From Leptodontidium sp. MPI-SDFR-AT-0119 (lineage: Eukaryota > Ascomycota > Leotiomycetes > Helotiales > Leptodontidiaceae): a stretch of DNA of 64,000 bases. The stretch is from positions 1,240,001-1,304,000 of the forward strand of contig JAHLEZ010000005.1 of the NCBI GenBank assembly GCA_020726505.1. The letters run 5' to 3'. This document shows, piece after piece, positions 12,292 to 24,885 of the stretch. The notes beneath the pieces were generated by a model. It was not told the DNA's origin and did not search any database. It saw nothing but the letters and a program-made list of their open reading frames with translations. The position numbers and the translations under genes were made by a program. How positions within the stretch are numbered: position 1 is the first letter of the stretch; each line of letters begins with the position of its first letter.

Positions 12292-13655
12292 CCTGTCAGT
12301 CGTGAATTTGTGGACAAGGTGGTCTTCGAGGGGAGGGGATGCAAGAGTTGGAACTGGAATAGATGTTGGTACGAAGTGGGAGCAACGAGCTTAGCTTTGG
12401 TGGAGTTGGCAGACAAGACAAGACAAGCCCGCGCGACGCTTCTTTTTAGCTCCTCGGTACTGGCAGGTGCAGGAGGCAGGTGCAAGCGGGTGAAAAAGCA
12501 ATTGATTGATTGATTGATTGACGGAGACTTACGTCCCTCAGCAGGACAATTGAGTCTTAGAAGTCAACGATGGAAGCTCAATTGATAGAGCAAAGTGTCA
12601 AAAGCTTCAAATAAATGCTTGGCTGGATCTTCACTCGCCTCCCTCTGCACACACACACCCACACCACAGCAGAGCAGAGCAGGGAAGAGAAGAGAAGAGA
12701 GGATCAAGCTCCAGTCCGGACCCTGCCAGCCAGCCTGCGGCCAACTGCACTTGCAGGGGGGATCTCGAAGAGCTCCAAGATAAGCGGGCAACGTGGGTAA
12801 ATGTTCAGCTGCCATTCGCTGGCTGGCGATAGGGAAATGGAAATGTCAAGGGTTCTGCAGGGCGGGATGATGCATGTCTGAAAGGTTCTTTCAAACCCCA
12901 CTTTGAGCACAGCCAGCCAGGTGTTGACTTTTGAAGCGATGAGAGGCTGGGCTGGCTCTGTAACGGTCAACGAGGAAGAGATTTCATAGGAGCAAATTCA
13001 ACGTTGAATTTTACTGTTACCTAAATGGATGCCAATGGGTTGTACAAATTTAAATAGACACATCGTCCGAATACAGGGTTGCTTAAAGAGGAGATTTATC
13101 ATAGTCATGATAAACCAAGTAGCTGCTGCCTCCCCAATGAAGAGAAACATTGACATGTCACATCGCTGTAGCCATCATCGCAATCAAAAGGTATATACGA
13201 TCCATTCCATTCCCTATGTACAATCCAATCAAAATAATAATGCAACGCACCCAATCCGCAGGACAAGCAAGCAGGGCAGAAAACTCCTCCCATCATCTTG
13301 CAAAGTCGAGTTTTCCCTCCCCAAAGACCGCTGGTATCGTAAAAGGCATAAAGATGAGAAGACGACAACCGTTCGTTCGCTAAACCATTTATACATACGA
13401 AGGCATCCTGTCCCGTTCCGAGTATCGTGCATGCTCATGTGGTATCGTATCGTGGCAAAAGAAGAAGCTTGAAAGCCTTCTTTTCTCTCATCACCTGCCC
13501 GACTCCAATGATTTTCCCGTTTCCTCCTACCTATGCAATCTTCCTTGGCTTTGAGTCGTCATCACCACTCCTTTTTCTTCATCTCCCCTATGTACTGGTC
13601 TTTCAGGACGCAACAGCAGCGACCTGGATTGTACACGTCCAGTACGACCTTGAAT
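12292..13655. other. Intergenic region: VTC2 promoter and GLT1 3' region
   Basis: No gene recognised. It contains an ATTG tetranucleotide run at 12501-12521 and a CA-rich run at about 12648-12668. The right part (13000-13650) is the 3' flank of GLT1. I found no perfect CACGTG Pho4-type site before VTC2. Confidence 0.55.
12501..12521. repeat. (ATTG)n microsatellite
   Basis: Five tandem copies of the tetranucleotide ATTG in the VTC2 upstream region. Confidence 0.9.
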
Positions 13656-16600
13656 TTACTTGGCCTGGCCCTTGCCGAAGATCTCCTGAGCGGTCCGCTT
13701 GACGATACCTCCTGTGACGGGGAGGCTGGTGGATCCCTCGAGATAGAGATCAACCTCGCGAGCAGATTGACGGCCCTCGTTGATACCCCTGAGTACATGA
13801 TTAGCAATTGTTCAGTATAAGCGAATAGTTATTGACTTACCAGACAATGAGAGACTGTCCACGACGGCAATCACCAGCGGCAAAGACACCCTCCACGTTA
13901 GTATGGTACTTGCCAGGAGGGGTCTTGACGTTCTTGCGGGCGTCCTTCTCGACCTCATCCCCAAGAACACGGTCCTCGGGACCCAAGAAACCCATCGACA
14001 AGAGCACAAGCTCTGCAGGGAAGAATTGCTGAGATCCTTCAATCTTCTTCATGTCCCATCCTCCAGTGGCAGACTTGGTCCACTCAACACGGATAGTGTT
14101 GATGCCCTTGACCTTTCCTTCTCCATCATCGACGAAGTCCTCCGACATGACACAGAACTCACGAGGATCGTGACCCATGTGTTGCTTGACTTCGGTGTGA
14201 CCATAGTCTACACGGTAGATTCTTGGCCATTGTGGCCACGGGTTATCACGAGCACGCTCATTTGGTGGTTGTGGCAGCAACTCGAAGTTGGTGACTGACT
14301 TCGCACCATGACGAACGGAAGTACCGATACAATCGTTTCCGGTATCACCACCGCCAATGACCACAACGTTCTTGCCCTTGGCGGAGATGTACTCGCCATC
14401 TTGAAGCTCGGAGTCAAGAAGAGACTTGGTGTTCTTGTGGAGGAATTGCATGGCGAAGTGAATGCCCTCGAGGTTTCGGTTCTTGATTGGAAGATCACGA
14501 GCAACTGTGGCTCCAGTTGCAATCACGACAGCATCGTTCTCAGCCTTGAGATCAGTGAGGGTGATCTTGTCTCCAATGGCGACACCGGTCTTGAAAACGA
14601 CTCCCTCGGCAGCCATGAAATCGGTTCGGCGCTTGACAATCTTCTTGTCGAGCTTCATGTTGGGGATACCGTACATGAGAAGACCACCAAGACGATCAGC
14701 GCGCTCATAGAGGGTAACTGAGTGACCAGCCTTGTTGAGTTGATCGGCACATGCGAGACCAGCTGGTCCAGATCCAACGATAGCAACAGTCTTGCCAGTG
14801 CGAACCTTTGGTGGCTGAGGAACCATCCATCCCATGTCAAAGCCACGGTCGATGATCGCACACTCGATGGACTTGATACCGACGGGGTCTTCGTTGATTC
14901 CGAGGACGCAGGCACCTTCACAAGGAGCTGGGCAAACACGACCAGTGAATTCGGGGAAGTTGTTGGTCATGATGAGACGGTTGAGGGCATCTCTCCACTG
15001 GTTTTGGAAGACCAATTCGTTCCATTTGGGAATGATGTTTGAGATTGGGCAACCAGAATCAGACTGGCAGAACGGAACACCACAGTCCATACAACGAGCA
15101 GCTTGGTACTTGAGCTCGTCTTCGTCCAGACGCTTGGACAACTCAGCCCAATCCCGGGTTCTGGTCTTGGCAGAGCGGTATTTCTCAGATCGGCGCTGGT
15201 ATTTCATGAACCCCTTGGTCTTGTCCAAGACGAGGGATCTCTTCTTCTCCACGGCAGAGTCACCGACGGTCTCTTCGATATCCTGGAGACTTGACTTCTC
15301 GTGCTTGGCCTTGTCCTTCACGTGCTCACGGATAGGGAGACCAGGAATGTTTGGCATTTGGAACTCGGCACGTTTGGCCTCAGCGGCCTTCGCAGCCTCC
15401 TCAGCAAGAACACGCTTGTAATCAACTGGAAGGACCTTGACAAAGCGAGGAAGTGCTCGGTTGAAGTCAAGAAGGATGCGAGCGGCAAGCTCAGAACCGG
15501 TGTAGTGGTGGTGATCTTCGATCAAGCCTCGAACATAGGCAATTTCGGCAGGGTCATCGATTCCTGAAGCCTCAACCATCTCGGGGTTGAGCTTGGACAT
15601 GAAGTCTTGTTGGATATCAAGAATGTAGGCAATTCCACCCGACATACCAGCAGCAAAGTTGCGACCAGTGCTGCCAAGAATGAGCACACGACCTCCAGTC
15701 ATGTACTCACAACCGTGGTCACCAACACCCTCGACAACAGCTGTGGCACCGGAGTTGCGAACAGCGAAACGTTCTGCAGCAACACCCCGGAAGAAACAAG
15801 TTCCACTGGTAGCACCGTACAAGCAAACGTTTCCAATGAGCACATTCTCTTCGGCCTTGAATACAGCAGCGCGGGGTGGGTAGATGATAAGTCGGCCTCC
15901 TGAGAGACCCTTTCCAACATAATCGTTGGAATCACCCTCCAACTCCAAAGTGACACCTGGTGCGAGGAAGGCACCGAAAGATTGACCCGCAGATCCCTTG
16001 ATGTTGACGTGGACGGTGTCCATGGGCAGACCTTCTTCTCCATAACGCTTGGAGATTTGGTAAGAGAGAGATGTACCCATGGCACGATCGGTATTGACAA
16101 CGTCGCACTCAATTCGGGATGGCAGACCCTTGTCAAGAGTCAACTCGGCCTCGGAGATCAACTTGTTGTCCAATCTGACATAGAGACGATGATCCTGCTT
16201 GCGGACATTGAATGTCGCAACGCCAGGCCGCAACTTGTGGGCTGGAGTAAGGATCAAAGACAAATCGATGTTCTGAGTCTTTGGTGTACGGAGATCCTCG
16301 CGGACTCTTAACTTCTCGGCATGGCCAACCATTTCGTTGATGGTTCTGAAACCGAGCTTGGCCATGATAGCTCGCAGTTCATTGGCAATGTAATAAAAGA
16401 AATTGATTACATGCTCTGGAGTGCCTTTGAATTTCTTGCGAAGCTCTGGGTCTTGAGTAGCAATACCCACAGGACATGTATTGAGGTGGCATTTTCTCAT
16501 CATGATACAGCCCATGGCGATGAGAGGAGTGGTAGCAAAGCCCCATTCTTCGGCACCAAGCAAACAGGCGATAGCGACATCACGTCCAGTACGGAGTTGA

Positions 16601-19600
16601 CCATCAGTCTGAACAACAACACGACCACGGAGATCGTTCAACACCAAAGTCTGATGGGTCTCAGCAAGACCAAGCTCCCATGGAAGACCGGCGTACTTGA
16701 TACCAGTCCATCGGGAAGCTCCAGTTCCACCATCGTGACCAGAGATCAAGATGTGATCAGCCTTGGCTTTGGCGACACCGGAAGCGACAATTCCAACACC
16801 TGTCTCGGAAACAAGCTTGACGGAAACTCGAGCACGAGGGTTGGAGCATTTCAGATCGTAGATCAATTGCTTGAGATCTTCGATACTGTAGATGTCGTGA
16901 TGTGGGGGTGGGGAAATGAGACCAACACCGGGGGTGGAGTGACGGGTGCGAGCAATGGACTTTGAGACTTTGTGGCCAGGAAGCTCACCACCTTCTCCAG
17001 GCTTGGCACCTTGAGCCATCTTGATCTGAAGCTCGTCAGAGTCGGCAAGGTAGTTGGAAGTAACACCGAATCGGCCAGATGCGACTTGCTTGATAGCAGA
17101 ACGCATAGTGTCGCCGTTTGGCATTCTCTCGGATCGCTCTGGGTCTTCACCACCTTCGCCGGTGTTGGACTTTCCACCAAGACGGTTCATTGCAACAGCA
17201 AGGGTAGAGTGAGACTCCATGGAGATGGAGCCATAGGACATTGCACCTGTGCAGAATCTGCGTACAATCTCCGTCCATGGCTCAACCTGGTCAATGGGTA
17301 CTGGAGCGCACTCGTCAAACTTGAAGTCAAGAAGACCTCGAAGGGTACAGGACTTGATCTGCTCATACTCAGAAAGCGAGTATGCCTCGTAGGACTTGTC
17401 ATTCTTGGTGCGGACTGCATCCTGGATGTTGGCAATGGAAGTAGGGTCGTTGATGTGGGGTTCTCCACCATCGCGCCAATGGTATTCGCCAGACTCGACG
17501 AGACCTGGAACGCTGACGGTGTAACGAGATGGGAAACCCTTCTCGTGGAATCTGAACGCATCTTCGGCGATGAGCTCAAATGTGATACCTTTAATTCTGG
17601 TAGCTGTTCCCTTGAAGCAGCGGTCCACCACAGTATCATCCACACCAAGGGCCTCAAAGATCTGAGCACCCTTGTAACTGGCCAAGGTGGAAATACCCAT
17701 CTTACTCATGACCTTCAAGATACCACCATCTGCAGAGTACTTGTAGTTGCGGATGAGCTCATCGTCAGTGAGTTTCTTTCGGATAAGACCCTCGCGGTTG
17801 AGCTTGATGATGCACTCCATGGCGAGATATGGGTTGATAGCATCGGCACCGTAGCCAACGAGAACACACATGTGGTGGACCTCACGGGCCTCTGCAGTCT
17901 CAACAACGAGCGCAGCAAGAGATCTCCACTTGTTGTTGACCAAGTGATGGTGTACCATACCAGAAGCGAGGAGAGCGGAAACTGGAACGCGGTCGGCAGA
18001 GGTAGCACGATCAGAGAGAATTATGATGCGGTCCTTGTTGTTGATGGCTGCAGTGGCCTCGTCGCAAATACGATCCAGGTGCTTGATATAACCCTCGACA
18101 CCCTCAGACTTAGGGAAAGTCAAGTCGATAACCTTGACAGTCCAGGCTGAGTTCAACTTGTTGATGTTTTTCAATGCGTTGAATTCAGGGATCGAGAGAA
18201 CGGGCGTTGGAAGAAGTAATCGGCCGCACTGGGAGGAGTCCATCTCGAGCAAGTTACCTTGAGGTCCCACGTAGCATTGCAAAGACATGACAATGGCCTC
18301 TCGGATAGGATCGATGGGAGGGTTGGTGACTTGGGCGAACAGTTGACGGAAGTACTCGTACAACAGACGAGGAGCTTGAGCCAAGCATGCAAGCGGAGCA
18401 TCGTTACCCATGGATCCAAGAGCTTCCTTCTCATCAGAAGCCATGGGACCAAGGAGCAGACTGACTTGCTCGAAGGAGTATCCGAATGCTCTCAGCATGG
18501 GGTCTTCTTGAATTGCAGAAGCGTCTGGCTTTGGAGACAGGTCAACGGAGCCATTCTTGAGAAGGTCTTCGTGAACCTTTGGCAGGCTCACAAGCTCCTT
18601 TTGAAGCCAAGCTCTGAAGTCATGACGGGTAGAGACAGTGTTCTTGAGTTCACTGTCATCGATAATGCGTCCAGCAAGAGTATCGACAAGCAACATTTTT
18701 CCAGGTTGCAGGCGGCCCTTGAGGATTACACGCTCGGGATCCACGTGAATAGTACCGACTTCTGATGCACAGATGATTCTGTCATCGTCCATGACATAGT
18801 ATCTGCAGGGACGAAGACCATTTCTGTCCAAATTGGCACCGCAGTATCTTCCATCTGCGAATGTGAAAAGAGCGGGTCCATCCCATGGCTCCATCTGGCA
18901 AGCTGCCCATTCGTAGAAGGCGGCCTTGGCAGGATCCATTGCAGAGTTGTCCTCCCATGCTTCCGGGACCATAAGCATGACAGCTTCTGGGAGGGAGAGG
19001 ACGCCGTTGACGGTCAACAACTCGAGAACGTTGTCAAAAGCGGCTGAATCAGAGCCACCGTCTTCAACAATTGGGTAGAGCGATTCAAGCTCATCGCCAA
19101 AGATGTCTGACTGCATGACACCCTCGCGAGCTCGCATCCAGTTCTTATTCCCCCGCAATGTATTGATTTCACCTGGTTAGAGGTTAGTACACGTGCTGCT
19201 GTTGGATTTTACAATAGTTCCATACCATTGTGGGCCGCCCATCTCAGGGGCTGAGCACGATCCCATGATGGGAAAGTGTTGGTAGAAAAACGGGAATGCA
19301 CGAGTGCGAAATGGGCTTCGTAATCGGCATTAACCAGATCATAATAGTACTGGTAAACTTGGACGGGGGCAAGCTGGCCCTTGTAAACAATGTTCTTGTT
19401 TGACAAAGAGCATAAATAGAACCAGTTGTGCAGGCCAATGGTATGAGTCGCACGCTTTCGAAGCACATAAAGTTGCCTTTCGAAATATTTCTCATCAAAA
19501 TGATCAGGGTCGGTGGTCTCTGGCGAATTACCATAACCATATGCAGATGCTAGCACAACGAATGGCTGCAGAATGATAGGCTCACGCGAAGCAGCAGCAG

Positions 19601-20279
19601 GTCCAAGAAGAGTAGAATCTTTAGGAGGCTCTCGCCATCCCAATACCCTCAACCCCAGTGACTCTGAGATCTCTTCCAATTGTCTCTTTGATTCATGCAA
19701 CGTCTCCTCGTCTGGCTTGAAGAAAAGATTGCCCACAGCGTATTGCCCCAAAGGCGGAAGCTTGATATCCGTTTCGCGTTCGAAATTCTTAATGAAGAAC
19801 TTGTGGGGGATCGAAGTCATGACACCTGCTCCATCTCCATCTCGCGCATCGGACCCCACTGCACCACGATGCGTCATGTTACACAACAAATTCCGCGCTG
19901 GAGAAGACAAGTATTAGCATATTATCGTACAGTATGGATATAGGGGCATACCATCGCTAACAATCTTGTGGCTCGCTTTGCCCTTAATGTGACTGTAAAT
20001 TGGTCAGCTGTGCGTTTGCTTGCTAATTGATTGGATCTGTACGTACCAGGCAAATCCGACACCGCAAGCATCTTTCTCCAACCCAGGATCATACAAGCCC
20101 CTATTCATTGGATCAGTATTGTCGTACCGGGACATCGGGAACTGGGATACTCACTGCTTCACCGGGAGAGCACCTGCCCAAGACCCATTCTCCTCTGTCT
20201 GGTACTCAAATTGATGGTACGGCTCATTTTCGGCGTCGATCTGGGTTTGTCTGTCGTTGAAATCGTCGACTTTTGCCAT
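13656..20279 (-). CDS. GLT1: NAD(P)H-dependent glutamate synthase (GOGAT)
   Basis: Converts glutamine and 2-oxoglutarate to two glutamates; with glutamine synthetase it forms the GS-GOGAT ammonium assimilation cycle. Six exons: 20155-20279, 20047-20100, 19952-19992, 19226-19897, 13841-19172 and 13656-13788. All introns are about 47-54 nt and together they give 2118 aa, the usual length. The short second exon carries DACGVGF, where the Cys becomes the N-terminal nucleophile of the glutaminase domain after propeptide removal (about 53 residues here). Exons 2-4 join to read GFACHIKGKASHKIVSDARN. The central FMN domain has the 3Fe-4S cysteines (CHLNTCPVG). The C-terminal GltD-like part shows Cys clusters (CMDCGVPFCQSDSGCP and VCPAPCEGAC), the FAD motif GSGPAGLACA and the nucleotide motif VIGGGDTGNDC. 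The fungal enzyme fuses the large and small bacterial subunits. Large open frames on the opposite strand are composition shadows. Confidence 0.97.
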
Positions 20280-20582
20280 AGCAGGCAAAGTAGCGGCGAT
20301 TTCGAGAGTGTTCAGGTTTGGTATGGGTTTGTCGCCTCTATTTGTATTTGCGCAGGAGGCTATGCGACTCGTTGTTTGTTTGGTTGTCTGGCGGGGCAAA
20401 ATCAGGTCAGTACGAAAGAAGAGGCAGAGCTAAAACATTTAATTGAAAGTCGTGGTTTTTGTGCGTTTCGAATTGAGGGATTGCGGATTGAAAAAAAAGC
20501 AGAAATGAGTTCGGAGAGAAGGGATGATTGCTGTAGCTCGAGTAGCGCGTGGTGAAGCTGCCGATCGATCGGTTGCGTCAGG

Positions 20583-20587
20583 ATTGG
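20583..20587 (-). promoter_or_regulatory. CCAAT box upstream of GLT1
   Basis: CCAAT on the minus strand, about 300 bases upstream of the GLT1 ATG and between it and the TATA-like element. Such boxes bind the HAP/CBC complex in fungi. Function here is inferred from position. Confidence 0.35.
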
Positions 20588-20639
20588 CTTGTGCTTGTGA
20601 ATGGCGGGCTGTTGATTGACGGAGACGCTTGCTCCCCAA

Positions 20640-20645
20640 TTTATA
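20640..20645 (-). promoter_or_regulatory. TATA-like element upstream of GLT1
   Basis: TATAAA on the minus strand, about 360 bases upstream of the GLT1 start codon. Plausible core promoter element, by position only. Confidence 0.3.
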
Positions 20646-20673
20646 CAGAATTGTGCCCCCGCGCCGCCAGAAT

Positions 20674-20679
20674 GATAAG
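20674..20679 (+). promoter_or_regulatory. GATAAG site upstream of GLT1
   Basis: A single GATAAG, the core of AreA/Gln3-type nitrogen GATA factor sites, about 400 bases before GLT1. One site is weak evidence, though nitrogen regulation of GLT1 is known in yeast. Confidence 0.25.
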
Positions 20680-22929
20680 AGAGACCGGACTATCTGCTCT
20701 GTTCTGCTGGACTGGACTGGACTGGCCAGCTCAGAATGGTCGCATGCATAATGATGCCCACCACTGGGTTTTGCCCACGATAACAGGCGATTGGCGGGTC
20801 CCGGATGGCAGGCAGAGTGAGGGGAAGAAAGCAGGGGAGGTAAATAAGGTCGAGACAGGTAGATAGGTACTCACAGTAGTGGGTAATCACAGCACAGAGC
20901 AGCACAGCACAGCTCGAGTCAACAACACCGCGTTTGGGGGGTTGGGACAGTTTGAATTGAAGTCGGGGAGGGAGGGAAGAAAAAGATTGGGAGCAGGAAG
21001 GGCTTTTATTGCTCCCACACAGGATTTTGGCTGGCGTGGTTTCGTTGGTGGAGGTGAATTTAATGAGGGGTTGCGAGCTAGTGATGGATGGTGAATGGAA
21101 AGTGGAAGGTTCGGCCTGCACCGGACGGACCAGGACATCTCGTCTCGCTCGACTTCAAGCAAGAAAGCAAGCAAGCAGATCTGACGACCAGGGCCAGGGA
21201 GAGGGGGAGAGAAGACTGCATCCAATGGAATGGTCATCATTCCTTTTCCCTCTATTTCCTGTAAGCGCAATAGTCTCCCCTGAATATGACTATTGGTCTG
21301 GAAGAAAGACATCACCAACAGCCTGGGCACACCCACGAATATCAAAACAAGTGAATCAATCTACTGCTGCAATACTACGTTGGCTTTGGTCCAGGTCGAA
21401 CATGACTACTTTCGTGTACTGTAACGAAGCTATTTCAGATCTCCCGCCGGGTGTAAAGTGCAAACGTCTCAGACCGTCCGTCAACTGTTAGCTAGCCAAC
21501 AGCCGTGATGGCCACGGTGATCTTTCTCTTTCGCTCCTCCGCCACGTCTCTCACACAAGTCTAAAAGAGAGACCATCCGCTCTCCAAAGCTCCTGTACCG
21601 GCCATCTCAGTTGTGGAGATCAACAAAGTGGTGACATGTTCCACTCTCCTGGCCTGGCTGGCTCTAGCTTTTCGATTAGTTTGACTTACTTGTCTTGCTC
21701 TTCTGTGGACGTATATAGCCGAGAACAGTCAGAAATCCTCTTCTCGTTTCTCACCCGTCCTCGGAAACACTTATTCGAGTTCGCAGGTCACCTCGGGCTC
21801 ACCAGCAAGCAACAATACTAAGGAACCAGGCTCTTTAACAGCAGCACCCCACATGTCGAGGCAGAAAAGCTCGAGCATCTCGACCAGGCTGCAGCTCAAG
21901 GTGCATATGTCGTGCTGTGCAGGCTGCCGAGTAGCCAAATGCAAGATGCACATTGGTTCAGCAAATAAGGTGTGGGGAGCGTAGCCTCATCCTGCACCGG
22001 CGTCGATGAGACCACGAAAAAAACTTTCTTCTGCTGCAAGCCGATATCGCCGTTGGCCAGTACGAGCAGGCCAACCTTATTACATAGCCGGAGCGCTGAT
22101 AGGTCAATCCTCACACGGGGGCTCGTCGAGACGGGCGGATGGGCCGTTGTAACTGGCCTAAAGCCAGCATCCAAGCAACGAAAGCTCGCCGAGGGACAAG
22201 CAGACTGGAGCTAAGCTGCGAGCTACAGTGCACTAAGAGAGATGCCGGGAACTGAAGCGGAATATTTTGCAGATGCAGAGGGAAGATTTTATATCGGGAT
22301 TCGCAATTGGACAGCCTTCCAGCAGGGGTCCCCGCAGCGAGGTGGTACGTAGTGAGAATGACACATGAGAGAGACATCCCGTTCATGTCTGCTCCAATCA
22401 ACATGCGAGGATAGAGAGATTGCAACAAGCATGTTGGAGGGGTTGGGTCCCTGCCACGCCTGTTCCACCCCCCATGTCGATTCCCCACGCTGTTGCACGC
22501 AAACGATGCATGGGGTGTGGATCAAGGGAGTGGGAAAGGTTTGGATTTTTGTTCTTGCACTTGTGCTCGTGATGCCGGAACATCTTGGAACACGTCAACT
22601 GCGAACTCGGGCGCAATCGGAATCGCCGAGTCCTTGACCAGTGCTGTTCAAGTTCCAATTAATCTTAGGCAAAAGAAATCAGGGACACAGAGGAATTATT
22701 GAAGAGGCCGCACGGCGCTAAAGAGCGGTCAAAACTTAGAGCTGTCACAGAATTGTCATCGATTGAGTATTTCCCGATGCTAAGGCGGCTGAGTGAGGAA
22801 AGCCGGTACTGCTTGTCACAAAATGACCTCTATCTTACGAGAGAGAATTCCTCTCAACAGACAGTCAGGTTTGTCATCGTTTCTTGGACCCGAAGACCGG
22901 ATGAAGTGAGAGAATACAGTCGCAAAAGT

Positions 22930-22963
22930 GGGCGAGGGAGAGGGAGGGGGGAGGGGGAGGGGG
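22930..22963 (+). repeat. G-run tract with quadruplex-forming potential
   Basis: Six runs of three or more G (at 22930, 22936, 22942, 22946, 22953 and 22959) are separated by one to three bases. It lies about 450 bases upstream of the APC15 start. The pattern fits the usual G-quadruplex rule; no function is shown. Confidence 0.6.
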
Positions 22964-23407
22964 AATTATGAACTCAATGAAGGTGGGTTTTCCATGTGCT
23001 GCTCCAGCGCCTTCGAGGAAGGAGTTGGGGACATCTCAAATCAATTTGACAGTTGCTCTTCTTAGATGGAACTGAGCAACTGAAACTGAATGACAAGTAA
23101 TAACATAATATACTATAGCTTGAGAAGGGAAATACTTTTAGTTGTGGGGTAGCACTAAGCAAATTGGAAACAATAATTAATTGAATTGTTCTCTTCTCCA
23201 AGCGAGGGGCAGGAGAAGGCTGAGAAGGGAAGGCTACCAAGGCGGGTAGGCTTGAAAGTGGGTAGGTTTGAATAAGGTTTAGTGCTGTCTCGGTTAGAGT
23301 CCGAGCTCCAATCTTTCGTGACAATGTCAACAACGACGCGCAAGAACAGCACCCCAACAGTTATTTTTTCACGGTAAGAGCCAAAATCGTCAGCCCAGAC
23401 CCTCAGA

Positions 23408-24521
23408 ATGTTCTCCCTACCAAGCCTAGCTCCCCAAGATGTAAGTTGAGCTTCTCTTCATTAACAGAATCCAATCCAGCATGAGAACATGCCTCCTCAT
23501 CTTTCAAACACAGTTTCGCAGCAGCAACTTCTGGAGCAGTAACTGACATGCATAGTCATATTCATTATGGTATACCTCATCCACGACACCAACCCCATCT
23601 GCCTTCACCGACCAGCCGTTACCATCCAATCCCCACGACCACACAACCACACACCAACCCTCCAGACGCCATCTCCCTCCCCATCGAACACCCCTCTCCC
23701 GCCTCCGCCACGATGAGGAATACATGGAGCGCCGCAAACTGAACATCCAGAACTACGGCAGCGGCTGGATCAAACCCCCAGGAATCCAGAAATCACTCCA
23801 CCAACAGCGCGAGGAGAAGCGCGAGATGGAAGAACACCAGGAAGCACTCCGCCGCGAAGCATTAGCACAGGAACTTGCCGAGGCAGAGGCTGCAGAGGGC
23901 GTAGATGAGCTGTTACAAGGCGAGGGCATGGATGGCGACGTGGAGGAATTAAGGGATTTGGATGATGATGTACCGGATGCCGATGCCGATGCGACAAGGC
24001 TGCTAAATTCGGATTCAGAGTCTAGTGAAGGGGATGAGGAGAACGATGCCGAAGAGGTACCAAGAAATGTCCTGGCTTCACGGCTACCAGACGATGTTTA
24101 TAGGGAGGCCTTGATTCGAGGAGATGAGGTACGGCAGACGAGGTATGGCGAGGAGGGCTCTGTTGGTGATGAGGATGAGGGAGGGGATAATTTGCTGCAG
24201 GAGGAGGACCTGATGCATGAAAATCATGGTGAACTCCACGATCTCGACATGAACATGGATGGCGACCTGGACGACGATATTCCTGAAGCTTCGGCTGATG
24301 GTTACGAGCATACTGATACAGAAGAGGAACTTTCAAGCAGCGAGGAGGATAGTGCTGATGATAGCCAACTCCCACAACGAGCTGCAGCCTCGAGTATGGT
24401 CAGGAGTGATGGCACGCAGAACAGTATGGACTTGAGCAACTTGATGTCAGGGAGCAGTCAGCTGGGAAGCAGTCCTCGACGATTATCGGGATTTCGCAAC
24501 AGGAGAGGACGGTCGTCGTGA
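23408..24521 (+). CDS. APC15: Anaphase-promoting complex subunit 15 (Apc15/Mnd2)
   Basis: Small subunit of the APC/C ubiquitin ligase that controls mitotic exit; in yeast, Mnd2 also restrains APC-Ama1 in meiosis. Two exons: 23408-23440 (MFSLPSLAPQD) and 23556-24521, with intron 23441-23555 (branch CTGAC, acceptor CATAG), giving 332 aa. The junction yields the family's N-terminal pattern APQD-S-Y-S-LWYTSS. A second conserved block at about residues 56-110 reads EEYMERRKLNIQNYGSGWIK and continues as a charged helix rich in Glu and Arg. The C-terminal two thirds is a long acidic, disordered tail. An apparent upstream stop (TAG 23553) is the splice acceptor. Without the first exon, the frame would appear to start at the internal ATG at 23724. 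Confidence 0.88.
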
Positions 24522-24885
24522 GGGGAGCTATGATGACCTGAAGACTTACGTCTACCCGTCTAATGATGGATGCTATGGAGAGAGTACATAAGCATAATGG
24601 GTTCTAGCCCATAGCTAGTATTAACGACCAAAAAAAATAGATACCCCAGACAGAATAATCGAAAAATGTATTAACAGCCAGCGCACAGCCCAGCATTTCA
24701 CCACAACACTTTCTATAATACACTCCTTCCCTAATTTCAAATCCTTGCCCATTAACATGAACCCGAACGCCAATATCCATGCAAAAGACCATGACCATCT
24801 CTGTCCATTCCAGATGAATATACACATCTCCCACTCCACCCCTCTATCCTCCCCCGGACCTCCCTTTGAATCACCAACCACAAGT
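24522..24885. other. Short gap between convergent APC15 and BET1
   Basis: No gene seen. It serves as the 3' flank of both genes. Confidence 0.6.

Larger units (their letters stand above)
20280..23407. other. Divergent intergenic region between GLT1 and APC15
   Basis: About 3.1 kb with no recognisable gene. Short open frames here lack family resemblance and splice support. The left part holds candidate GLT1 promoter elements. A G/A-rich tract lies at 22930-22963. The middle (21500-22700) is of mixed composition with no repeats that I could see. Confidence 0.55.

Noticed and set aside
16972..18150. 392-codon open frame on the strand opposite GLT1
   Set aside because: It lies wholly within the GLT1 coding exon and mirrors its codon usage; there is no family resemblance. 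Many similar shorter frames occur along the same gene.
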